From NCBI GenBank assembly GCA_015680685.1, contig MNCI01026399.1:62001-126000 (forward strand): a DNA stretch of 64,000 nt, read 5' to 3'. Source of the stretch: Gnetum montanum. Lineage: Eukaryota > Streptophyta > Gnetopsida > Gnetales > Gnetaceae. Every line of letters starts with the position of its first letter. The first letter of the stretch is position 1. This document shows positions 11,220 through 22,563 of the stretch, one piece after another. A model generated the notes under the pieces. That model was not told the DNA's origin and searched no databases. It worked only from the letters and a program-made list of their open reading frames with translations. The position numbers and the translations under genes are program-made.

Positions 11220-12620
11220 AAGAAGAAAAATTGTTAGAAGTATTACATAGAAAATCTAAAGCATTTGCATGGTGTTATAAGGACCTTCATCAAGGAAACT
11301 CACCCAACATCTATCAACGTCATATCTACTTAGAAGACAATGTAAAACTAGTAAGAATTACTCCAAGACAAATTAATCCAACACTTAAAAAATTTATTAA
11401 AGATGAAATTTCAAGACTTTGGAAAGAAGGGATTATTTATCCAATAGTTGATAGCAAATGGGTAAGTCCAACAACTTTAGTCCAAAAAAGGGTGGAAAAT
11501 GAAGAGTTTGTGTAGATTATAGAAAATTAAATTAAAATACAAAGAAAGACCATTTTCCATTACCTTACGTACATAAAAATTTGGAAAAATTATAAGGACA
11601 TGAATATTATTATTTTTGTATGGATTTAGTGGTTACAATCAAGTAGCCATTACCCTTGAAGACCAGCATAAAACAACTTTCACATATCCCTATGGAACTT
11701 TTACTTACCAATGTATGCATTTTGACCTCTGTAATGCACCCACTACTTTCCAAAGAGCTATGATATCAAGATTCTTAGATGCGTTAGAGGACTATGTTGA
11801 AGTGTTTATGGATGAATTTTCAGTCTATGGAGACACTTATGAAGAAACAATGCAACATTTAGAATGTGTCTTAAAAAGATGTATTAATAAAAATTTAAAA
11901 TTAAGTTGGGAAAAGAGTCATTTGATGGTTACCAATGGCATAGTATTAGAACATGTAATTTCTAAGGATGGGATAAGGATGGATGACAATAACGTAAAAG
12001 TAATATCTACACTTCCAACTCCAAGTAATTTGAAAACTCTCTTATCCTTTCTAAGACATGTTGGATACTATAGAAGGTTTATCAAGGACATTTGAAAAGT
12101 TGTTAAACCATTATACATGCTCTTAGAAAAGGATGCTTCATTTGTATGGACTAATGATTGTCAAGAAGCATTCCTATAATTAAAGAAATGAGTAACTACT
12201 ACCCCTATATTAAATGTACCTAATTGGGATTTTCCATTTGATTTAATGTGTGATGCTAGTGATACTTCAATAGGGTAGTTTTAGGACAATATATTGATCA
12301 TAAACTACGAGTTATTTATTATGTATCTAAAAGTCTATACCAAGCCCAAATAAATTAACAACTACAAGAAAAGAATTATTAGCTATTGTATATGCTCTAG
12401 ATAAATTTAGACATTATTTAATAGAATATAAAACATGAGTATATACTGATCATTCAGCCATTAAATTCTTAGCTACCAAGAAAATAGAAAATGCAAGGAT
12501 AATGAGATAGTTCTTATTACTCCAAGAATTTGACCTTAATATTTTAGATAAAAGAGGTCAAAAATGTAGTAGAAAATAATCTTTTAAGATTAGAAACCAA
12601 TGACGATAAAAGAACACAAG
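11220..12620 (+). pseudogene. Element B reverse transcriptase and RNase H remnant
   Basis: Reverse transcriptase blocks are present in order: a YPIVDSKWVSPTTLVQKR segment near 11440, GFSGYNQVAITLED at 11625-11660, FDLCNAPTTFQRAM near 11730, and the catalytic box at about 11802-11820. The box reads VFMDEFSVY, with the second catalytic aspartate changed to glutamate. Then come SWEKSHLMVTNGIVLEH and the connection RHVGYYRRFIKDI ending at 12095. RNase H continues in other frames to about 12620 (FDLMCDASDTSIG near 12240, TDHSAIKFL near 12450). Multiple stops make it inactive. Confidence 0.87.
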
Positions 12621-12629
12621 GGGTCTTTC

Positions 12630-13990
12630 ATGATGAATTCCCCGATGAACAACTCTTTTCTACAAAGAAGGATCCTTGGTTTGTTGATATAGTAAAGTAT
12701 CTAGCCACTATGAAAACCCCTATTAATTGGACTAAGGAAGAAAAGAAATCTTTCTTACATACTATATCCAGGTACATTTGGAGTAGTCTATATCTTTATT
12801 GAATATGTAAATATAATATAGTAAGAAGATGTGTGGTTGAGGATGAACAACAAGAAATTCTACATATGTGCTATGATGACTTTGGAGGTGGACACTTTGA
12901 TAATAAACACACTATTATAAAAATCCTCCAAAATGGATTTTATTGGCCCTCAATTTTTAAAGATGCTCATAAGTATGTCTAGGAATGTGATAAATGTTAA
13001 TAAATGGAAGTCATAACAAAGAAACAAGAAATGCCTTAAAACCTAATTTTAGTAACTGAACCATTCAATGTGTGGGGTATAGACTTCTTAGGACCATTCC
13101 CATCATCTAATGGATGTCAATATATTTTGGTCTGTATAGATTATGTTACTAAATGGGTTGAAGCTAAAGCCACCCCAACAAATGATGTTATGGTAGTATT
13201 AGCATTCCTTTGAGAAAATATTTTAACACATTTTGGAATTCCATGAGTAATCATAACTAATCAAGAAACCCACTTTATAAATAAAATAATGAAAAAATTT
13301 CTTAAGTCGTGGAATCCAACACAAGATAGCTACTTCCTATCATCCTCAAATGAATAGTCAAGTAGAAAATGCAAATACAATTATCTTGAATATATTTAAA
13401 AAAAAAGTGTATGTACTAAAAACAAGGATTGGTCAAAAAAAATTACAAGACACACTTTGGGCTTATAGGATTACATATAAACCAAGTTAAGGATATTCAC
13501 TTTATCAAGTGGTTTATGGTAAGCAAATTCTATTACTTGTTGAAATTAAATATCAATCTTTATAATTAGCCCAACAATTAAATTTTGATGAAGACATAAA
13601 CCATGCCTCACAAATAGGTCAAATACATGAACTTGATGAAATGAGGCTACATGCTCTTGACAAAAACAAATTACAAAAAAAAAAACAAACCAAGAATCTG
13701 CATTATAAAAATATTTTTAAGAAATGTTTTTCCATAAGTGATAAAGTTCTTTTATATAATATATGTTTACATAAATTTCTAGGAAAGTTAATGACTAGGT
13801 GGGAAGACGCTTATTTAGTTGTGTAACCCCATGCTAATGGCAGTGTTCTAATTTTACCTATAGATGATTCTTCAACTACATTTTTAGTTAATGGATATAG
13901 ACTTAACTTATATTATCAACATCACATTGAAGTACCTAGGGAAAATGAATTAGTAGAATTAACTGATCCACCTTATCCAAATGAAGAAGA
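12630..13990 (+). pseudogene. Element B integrase remnant
   Basis: The zinc-binding region is near 12870-13010. The core begins near 13070 with [16 protein letters not shown], then [16 protein letters not shown]. It is broken by several stops (for example near 13213 and 13247). The C-terminal part around 13640-13830 is lysine-rich and reads into SDKVLLYN, LGKLMTRWEDAYLV, the degraded equivalent of the GPY/F region. The combination is characteristic of Athila-type integrase. Confidence 0.8.
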
Positions 13991-16900
13991 TAACAAAGAC
14001 TCATCAAAAGTCCTAGCTCTTGATAACACCCTTAACTAAGACTCTTATGTAATAGTATAAAGTATTAAATCAATTATTATCTACAAATTTTACCTTGAAA
14101 ATGTAGAGGACAATAGCATCTTCTATTATAGTTGGGACTTTAAAGAATTCATTTGCATCATGTTTAGAATGCAAGGAGGAAGGAAAACTCCTCCAACCTT
14201 AAGATTAAACCCAAAATTCAACTAAGGATGAGCCTTAAATTACTAAGTAAATTACACATAATAAACTTTATTATTTCCCAAACAATGTTCTTTAAGTACA
14301 AAGTTCATAAGTTAAGAAGACAAAATAGATGAGTTTATGGTAATGTTTATTAGTTTATGGTTTCAATTAATTACTTATTGAAATGAGTAAATAAGGTGGA
14401 AAGGGTGTGTTATATCGAGACTAGCCTCTATGGTGGTAAAGGCATCTAACAATATCAAGTAAGATCAGCACCCATGTAAGCAACTCATTAAATTAAAAAA
14501 TACAAAATGAATTGGGCTCCCACAAGAACCTCATGATTGAAGGTGGCCAAATATAGAAATTTTTGAAAAAAACAAATAGAAAAATTTTGATGAATATTGT
14601 AAACAAAGAAAAAACAAAGAAAAGAGAAGAAGATAAAGAAAAAGAAGAGAAAAAATGGTCCCACAATGACCTTAAATCATGAGCAAAGCCACACTCCCAC
14701 AAGAACCTTACAGTTGGGGTGATGCTTAAAGCTCATAATTTCAAGCATCTAACAAGAACCTCCTTCTATGAGCTAAGTGATTATGGGTGGAGAAGCAATC
14801 ACCACTATAATAAGTATGCCATCACTTTAGAGCTAGAGTATAACATGGGTAGTTAAGGATTGACTCATATAAAGTAATTTTTTAAATAGACACCCTCACT
14901 TCTAAGCATTCGCTTTACGTAGCTTATTTAGCTCCTTAGCTTCTACTTCTTCATCCTTAAAGGACTATTATTTTTCTGCTTTTCTTTTCTATTTTGTTCT
15001 TTAGATTTTGCTATTTCTCTTTTTCATTATTTTTGTTTATCTTCCCATTTTACATTCTCATGATCATCTATTAGGATTGGTGGTACTTTTTGTGCACAGG
15101 TCTTCCATGTGTTTCCCATCTTACCTTCCATAGGAGTTAGTGGTTGAGATACCTACTATGGTGGCTATTGATGGATACTAACATTTATTTGACCTAATGC
15201 CTTTTGACCACCATTCATAATCAAGATATATAAAATTGAGGGTAATTCTTGCTTTTGGTGTATCCTTTGACCATGTTCTTTTCTAATTTATTTTTGCTAA
15301 TTAACCTAGGTATGATACATACCTTAGCTTAATTTGTGGCCGCAAGGTGGGGGGGGTTGTGGGTGTGGATAACCAAGTAATAAAGGATATGATAGTATAT
15401 GATAGTAGGGTATAACCAACATGGAAGATAAGCCAAGAACAAGTCAGGGAATGAGTTAGATACAAGAAATGCATCTCAGATCCTTAAATCATAGGAAAGG
15501 TTCAGACCTTGAGTTTATTAGACATTCTTGCACCTAATGAAGTAGACCTTGTGAGAAAATGTTAAGCCCAATTAATCCTAGAAAGGGCCTTCCTAACCAA
15601 GTTATATGTGGACTCCTATCCAATAATAATAATTTATTATCAATAGAGGAATAAGCATATGTACATAATCTATAAATAAAATTATAATAATATTGATCAA
15701 TATTGATTTTCTCGATTTAGGAAGATTAGCCTAAGTACAAGTATCAATAAACATCAAAGTATCAATGTCTATAGAGAATAAAAAACATCCTAGTAAAAGT
15801 TATATCAAGGGAAATTGAAGGCTCGATGTCTCATCACAAAACCAAATCACAAAATATAGATTCCAGTGACCTAGTTCGATACAACTAAGATAAAATTCAA
15901 GTTTTCAATATACATTTTGATTTAATTGACCTAAATTGATGTCAATTCTTTGATTCATATGAATCTATTTGATCTGGTTCAAACATGAGTAAACTTCAGT
16001 AAAAATTTTACATCTGAATAGCACAACTTCGATGCAAATTGATATGTTTATTAAACTTATCAATGTTTATAGTTAAGATCAATATGTCTAAAATTTTCTT
16101 GAATGTTTTGAATCTTATTAGCACAAGCAATAATAATCAATATGTTTGTGACTTGAATTTGTAATATGTCAATCTATATAGCTACTGTTGCACAGATCAA
16201 CCCAAATTATTTCGATTAATATCAACGCCATGATATGGATCGATGGCATTAAAATTCTAAAATAATAATAAAAGGATAATGTGTAAGATGATGGTTTTTA
16301 TATAAAAGCCAATGTCCCAACCAAATATATCATTTGCAACATCACCAGTGTGATCTAGGGTTTCCATCCTAGGAGATCAAGGCCATGATTTCTCCTCCAA
16401 TCTTTGTCATTGCACTTATTGTGGGAGGACCACAATAATTATCGGGGTCTATGGGCCACATGAACCCCCACTTTATTCTTGGCAAAAATTAGTATGAAGA
16501 ATTATTGTCATTTTTTAGGTTTCACCCAAACTTTTTTAAATAATGTTAATATTATTTTGTTATTTTTGTCATTTCTACATCCATTCATTATATATGCCCA
16601 AATCCACCAACGTTAAACAGTAGGTACAGGTATGGATTTGAGTGAGGAGTTTGTAGATAATTTCAATTTTTTTAACATTTTAGTTTTGTTGTAGGCTCCA
16701 AGGAGTGAGCTATTAAAGATCTCTCCATAGAACCACATAGACACAACGGTACTCTAGCAACTTGAGAAGATAGGCTACAGGGCTTTTATCAGGCTCCCTC
16801 TCAACTGGTTCATATAAGAAGAGGTTCTGGAATTTTATTGAAACCTCAAACCCCATTTAAGCAAAGCTGACCCTTTAGGGCAATATTTGGTGTCTTTTGT

Positions 16901-17985
16901 TCACAAGACATGGGTCAAGGTCATGCTAGTCAAGCTACAAGAATGGTTTGGACTACCAACACAAGGGGAAGACATTTTCAAACCCAAGGTAAGCATAGAG
17001 GAGAAGTATGAACTATTCCACCAGTTCATTGGCAAGGTTAACAGCAGTTGGCTTCAAACCCAAGGTTTGCATTTCATAAACCTCCAGCTTGAACACCAAG
17101 TGATGGCAAGGATGATTATCACTAACATTCTTTCTTCAACTCACACTACCTACATGCTCAACCCTGCATTTCATAAACCTCCAGCCTGAACACCAAGTGA
17201 TGGCAAGTGATGGAAAATTTTTCTTACCTCCCGAATAGGTATCTCATGCATCATTACAACGATGATGCCTTGAAATTATGTTTTCCTTTTCTTATTTTAG
17301 CAATTTTATGGAAGTTTGGCATCCCTAAGTTGTAGATGGGAATAAAGGTGCACCTTTCCATTTTGAAGAATGACACATTTGCCTACTCCTTAAATATCTA
17401 CACAAAATTTGGGTCATTTGTGAGGGAGTCTCAAGAGCCCAATTCTTCATTGGCATTAGAGGCTAGTAAATTCCATGGATTTGGGAATGAAGTTTGGTCC
17501 CAATTGCTTGAACTTCAATCCACCTAGAGGGAGATCCCCTAAGTGTTGCAAAAGGTTAGCTCCATTATAACCGCTATGGATAAGAAGGTGGTGGACATAG
17601 AAAAGCATGTCCACCCTCAAATCTGTGATGACAATAAAGGGGGGCTAACCCTCTTATTTTGAGGAGGATATAGAAGTTGAAGCAGGCTCTAAGGCTTAAT
17701 CAAAGCCTCAATATTGAATTTCAATTTTGTTATGTTATGACTTTATAAATATTTCAGATGGTGAACAATGAACAAGCTTATTTTTATGTTGTTATTCATG
17801 GACAGAATGATGCTTATATTTGTTGTGTGTTGAATGATATACTAAAATGATGAAAACATAATTTTATTTGCATGTATATGTTAATTTTCTTATATTTTTC
17901 CTTAAGCAGCTATATATATCATTGTTTCTTTTTATCTATTTTTCCATTTGTGGCCAAGCACTAGCCATAGGCTAGTCAAGGGCTA
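13991..17985 (+). other. Element B 3' region, no recognised protein
   Basis: About 4 kb between integrase and the 3' LTR. Athila elements often carry an envelope-like ORF here, but no membrane or signal segment could be supported. Two short open frames (16887-17189 and 17336-17527) have no recognised domain. After 17527, a stretch reading DKKVVDIEKHVHPQ looks helical. A phrase cataaacctccagc(t/c)tgaacacc is duplicated at about 17077 and 17174. Phrases like cccacaagaacct recur at 14519, 14697 and 14750. The 3' end (ctagtcaagggcta, 17972-17985) is the likely polypurine primer, weakly conserved. Confidence 0.6.
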
Positions 17986-18393
17986 TGATAAACCCAAAAA
18001 TTATTTTAGTTTTAACATCGCAAAGTAGAATTTTTATTTGTTTAGTATTTTTATATATCAAACATCATCAATTCTATTAGCTTAAATCAATAAGTGTTTA
18101 TTTCTCCTTTTTGCTTATTTATTGAAGGTAATCGTGACAGTGATGCATATTGATATCAATACCACTTATTTACATGGCATTAAGGTGAAGCATAGTTGAT
18201 TTTGTGTATGAGTGACAATCATAAGTACAATGTCTTCAATTGAATTCACCTCTAATTATTATTTGTCTTGATGATATTTTTGACTTTTGAACCATTCCTC
18301 CATAGATACGACTCGCAAGTTAGTCACAGTGACTTCTCCACAACAAAAGATAATCACTAAAGTAATCCAACATTGAATTTTTCCTAGCTCTCA
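17986..18393 (+). repeat. Element B 3' LTR, internally deleted (408 bp)
   Basis: It starts TGATAAACCC and ends cctagctctca. It aligns to the 5' LTR at both ends, but the block corresponding to 7469-7969 (501 bp) is missing between catggcatt and aaggtgaagc. The right target duplication ctatg follows at 18394-18398. Confidence 0.9.
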
Positions 18394-18560
18394 CTATGGG
18401 AAGGACCTTGTATTATCCATGCAACTTTTTCATCCAATGTCATGATGATTTACCACCCTACTAGCCCAAACAAATGTTTATTGGTCAACATACACCAAGT
18501 CAAACCATTTCTGGACTCAAGTGTATCCAGTGGCAACAACACCTCAATAGATGGTCAAGC
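18394..18560 (+). pseudogene. Family A integrase C-terminal end (copy A1, second part)
   Basis: After the element B insertion the A1 polyprotein resumes with translation GRTLYYPCNFFIQCHDD, matching RTLYYAFKFFF(stop)DHDH of copy Z (29383-29430). This is the tail of the integrase region, after the GPY/F-like segment. It is broken by stops and ends near the tagtcatgggggagatgg motif at 18595. Confidence 0.75.
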
Positions 18561-20030
18561 TCGTTTTATTTTTTGGATCTCCTCCTTCTAACTTAGTCAT
18601 GGGGGAGATGGCTAGCAATGCTAACATCTTGTAATAACTCCTTATTTGTTTAGCTTTTTTGTTTTACATTTTTCTTTATACTCTATCTATTTTCTTGAGT
18701 ATTTTACAATTTATTTTATATATTTTTCCTTGTTTAAAATTTCTTATGTGCATTTTTCTTCTTTATTACCATTAGGACTTTGGTGCTTGATATAGCTGCT
18801 AATTGTTGGAAGTTCAACTAAACTATATTGGTTGAATTGATTGCTTAATAAATTAATTTCATATTTGAATTATGACATCGATTAATGGAACATTAATTTT
18901 TATTATGATATCAAGCAATGAGCTCACATCATCCATCCATTCCACTCAACTCCATAGTGTTCTTTCATCTTGGAAGCATCATGTCCTTTCTTAATAAGAC
19001 CTTATAACGAATCCATGATCTTGATACTTAACAAACTTGGAACGAATCAAGTGGAATAGAGAAGGATGTGGCTTTAAGAGGATTTTCCACCTTTTGTACC
19101 TACCAGTATTTTTAGGTTTTATGGTTATTCTCATCAATTCCTCACCATTCCTAATGTCAACCATTAATAGGAAGAATATCTTTGCATGGTGTGGTTCCCA
19201 TGAAAAAAAACATGGGAAGTCAAAGCACACCCCTTAGACAAAATAATGGGTTACAAGCACAAGTTATTAGGATAGAAAGACATGTTACCCATGCCTAAAG
19301 GCACCCCTCTAACTAAGGTTCTTCCTAACTTCCTACTTCTATTTTCTTCTCTATTTGGAATGATGGGTGATCTCGCAGGGTGGTCATGAGCTCTGGGGAT
19401 CGAATGATCTAAATGTGTCAATGCAAAGTCACTAGAAGTGGATGGACTTGGTTTTGACTAAGGATAGGATAATATCAAGCTACATTAACCATACATTCCA
19501 TAATTACTTCATGTGACCAAGATGCAAGACTTCATTACCACACACACTCTCTCATTATTCAACTATTGTCATCCATCACCTTCCTGCCTCCTATCATGGC
19601 TAATTAATGTGTCCCTTTTGGTATGTCCTAATTATTTGATTATTTCTTGTGTGGATTCTACTTTTAAGGATTAATGACCATTAATCATCTTTAGGGTCTA
19701 CTGACTCCTAGGTATGAGGGCATGTACAGGCATCAAGGACAAGAGCCTACCATGGAAAGGACCCACTTACATACTCTTTGGTCTAGTTTTGTTAAACTTC
19801 TTACCCCTAAGTTATATTGTATTCAATTCCATTATTTTCCAAAAGAAACATCCAACTTTTCACTCCTTGGATATATAATTTTCTCCAAACCTCCTTTCCC
19901 AAACTAATTTCAAGCCCTCTTCCATGATTTATCATCATTCTAGGTTTTTTGGCTTTATTTGGACTCTAATTTCATCTCAAAACTCTTCCCTAACACTTAG
20001 TTTTTAATTGTGAAAATTTCTTATAAATGG
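18561..20030 (+). mobile_element. Family A 3' noncoding region (copy A1)
   Basis: Collinear with A0 (70-1310), Z (29565-30990) and inverted D (50669-51450). Landmarks are tagtcatgggggagatgg (18595), caatgagctcac (18916), aaagcacacccc (19221) and gcacccctctaactaagg (19300). No coding region is recognisable. The insertion site of the solo LTR is at its right end, next to aatgg. Confidence 0.75.
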
Positions 20031-22038
20031 TGAAACACCACCAAAATTTTAGCAACACTTCCAGACAACTTTAGAGCCTCTGAAATGGCTTCAAGTAGCC
20101 CACCATGGAGCAAGCAAGGTCCCCCTGGGGCCCACAGATCACGACAGCAAGTCTTGGTATCAAGAATCATCCATTTCAAGGTCAAAAAGTGTAATTTTTG
20201 CCAAGTACAATGCACTCACACTGTGTTTATGCTGCACAACGTAAGGATTAGTGTCACCAATGTTTGGGGCCCCGAAACTGAGTCAAAATAGACCGAAATT
20301 AAGCACAAGGACCCCCCATACCCTTCGCCAAGGTCCCCAGCAGCTCCCAACCTTCAAAAAATCAAAATTCGGGCCTTAAAAGAGGTGTTTTCGATTAATT
20401 ACGCTGCGGCTACATTTTCTTACGTTGCAAAGTGTAAGGATGCATAATCACTATTCATCAGCGTAAAACACTATTCATCCCGTGAATACTATTCACTGCG
20501 TAAAATACTATTCATCGTGTGAATACTATTCACTGCATAAAACACTATTCACCGCACAAACATTATTCATCGAAGTTTCAGAAAATTCCAGAAAAGTTTC
20601 AGAAAATGGCAGAAGATCATTAGCATCAGCAACTTCTGGAAAATCAAAATTCGGGCCTTAAAAGAGGTGTTTTCAGTTAATTACGCTGCAGCTACATTTT
20701 CTTAAGCTACAGAGCGTAAGAATGCGTAATCACTATTCATCAGCGTAAAACACAATTCACTGCATGAATACTATTCACTGCGTAAAACACTATTCATCAC
20801 GTGAATACTATTCACTGCGTAAAATACTATTCATCACGTGAACACTATTCACTACGTAAAACACTATTCATCATGTGAATACTATTCACTGCGTAAACAC
20901 TATTCACTACGTAAAACCCTATTCATCGCGTGAACACTATTCACTACGTAAAAACTATTTACTGCGTAAAACACTATTCATCGCGTGAACACTATTCATC
21001 AACTTCCAGAAAATTTTAGAAAATGGCAAAGAATTATCAGCATCAGCAACTTTCAGAATATTCCAGAAAATTTCAAAAAGACTCAGGAACAAAGAAGTTT
21101 CACGCAAACGGGGGTCAAATTTCTCTTGTTGTACATTTCATTGTAAATCAACATGTGTGGGCATGTTAGGCCCTCATGTTTAAATTAAATGTACTTTCAT
21201 GGGCTTGAATAACCCATAAATTGTAAAATGCAATGTACTTGGTCAAGAACGTAGCTTGCCGACACACATCCAACTCGTGCACAACTGTCCGACACACATC
21301 CAACTCTCGCCAGCACGCATCCAACCCAAGCACAACTGTCCATTGGACACATGTTACCAGATCCACTTTCCTCTCATCTCTCAGCCGTTGATTCCATTCT
21401 AAAATTCTATGCCGAAGCCCGGCCCAACCCTATAAATACCCTGTCAATTCACATAAATCAGAGGAGGGGCAATTGGAGAGATTGGCAATTCTGAGAAGGA
21501 CAGAATCTGCAATCCTTGGGCGCTTGGAACACCTGACTGTTGGCATCCAAGTATTTCTCACGTTCATCACATCACATCATCGCATCATCACTTCAGACAT
21601 CATCCCGGGGCTTAGTGCTTGACCTGCCATCCACACATGCAGCTACACTTTGACCAGTGCATACCTTTTTATTAAACAATACAATACAGTTCATTGCCTT
21701 CCATTTACATTGTTTAGTTCTATTTATGCTTTGTTTACAATATAGTTCTGTCTACGCTTTATTTATAATTCAATACACTCTGTTTACATTTTGTGTCACT
21801 ATTTGCATTCCGTTTACATCCCGTTTACATCATTCACAATAACCCCAACGCTAGCCGTAGCTTACGCTCAGGGAAGTCCTTGGTTGATTTGCGTGCAAAC
21901 CATCCAAGGTACTCTGCCTTCGTTTCATTTTCCAGCTTGCCCTCAAGCAAAGGCAGGGTCAGCTGTGGCTGCCTGATGATCTTTCAGTGTCTGTTTCCCT
22001 TCCAGCCTCACACCGATGATTTAGGTCAGTACAAATGG
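20026..22038 (+). mobile_element. Solo LTR of family C with 5-bp target duplication
   Basis: The LTR occupies 20031-22033, starts TGAAACACCACC, ends GGTCAGTACA, and is flanked by aatgg at 20026-20030 and 22034-22038. Its 3' half matches the C2b 5' LTR (49180-49975, inverted), including the ttggtcaagaacgtagcttg segment. A TATA box (TATAAATACC) lies at 21431-21440. The U3 part is swollen by tandem repeats (20361-21000). No internal element sequence remains, so it most likely arose by recombination between the two LTRs of a complete element. It sits within the 3' region of copy A1. Confidence 0.92.
20361..21000 (+). repeat. Tandem repeats in solo LTR
   Basis: Two-level repeat. A block starting atcaaaattcgggcc is duplicated at 20361 and 20643 (period 282). 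Inside each copy are many 17-24-bp units of the form actattcatcgcgtgaa / actattcactgcgtaaaac. It is noncoding. Confidence 0.85.
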
Positions 22039-22563
22039 TTGCATCAATGTAGCCCCATTGACACAGCTAGATGCATCGACGCATCCCTATTGATGTAGCA
22101 TAAAAAAACTATAATAGCATCAACACTTAGCCGAATTTTTCACATTTGCTTCACAATGCAAGGGGAAGTTTTGCAATTTTAAGAGTCCAAAAACCTTCCA
22201 AATGCCATAACTTCCACACCACTTATCTGATATACCTCATTTTTTTATTCTCTAGCTACCATAGGTAAGCTTTACATCATGGAGGCCACACACCTTTGGT
22301 TTATGATGGAAAATTTTTGAATTTTTCTAACTCCACAAGGTTTAACTATTAAAATAATATAAAATTTTTCATTGCCAACAAGTTAAACCTCATAAACAAA
22401 CTCTGGTAGCTAATGAATAAGGTAATCATAAAATAATAATAAATTAATCATCCTTCCATGATTAAAAACAAACCTAAGTGTAACTTAACCAAATGAGGAA
22501 AGTATCAAAAGAACTAAGGGTTACACATTAATTGGTAATCCTTGGTTGTTTTTGTGATCACAG
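22034..22563 (+). mobile_element. Family A spacer before the 3' ORF (copy A1)
   Basis: AT-rich spacer resuming after the solo LTR and homologous to copy Z at 31050-31560. Near 22043-22100 it holds tgcatcgacgcatcc-type motifs that also occur in the family A LTR U3 regions (25620-25680, 28365-28450, 58620-58740). No gene is seen. Confidence 0.6.

Larger units (their letters stand above)
7272..18393 (+). mobile_element. Element B: nested Athila-type Gypsy retrotransposon
   Basis: The element is about 11.1 kb, plus strand, with LTRs at 7272-8188 and 17986-18393, a tRNA-Asp-type primer-binding site, and gag, protease, reverse transcriptase, RNase H and integrase remnants in the Ty3/Gypsy order. 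About 4 kb between integrase and the 3' LTR has no recognisable protein. The integrase segment [15 protein letters not shown] and reverse transcriptase segment GYNQVAITLEDQHKTTFTYP are typical of the Athila lineage. A 5-bp duplication (ctatg) flanks it. It lies inside the integrase C-terminus of copy A1. Stops in every domain show it is old and non-autonomous. Confidence 0.92.

Noticed and set aside
16887-17527. Envelope-like gene of element B
   Set aside because: Position would fit, but no signal peptide, membrane helix or conserved motif could be shown.
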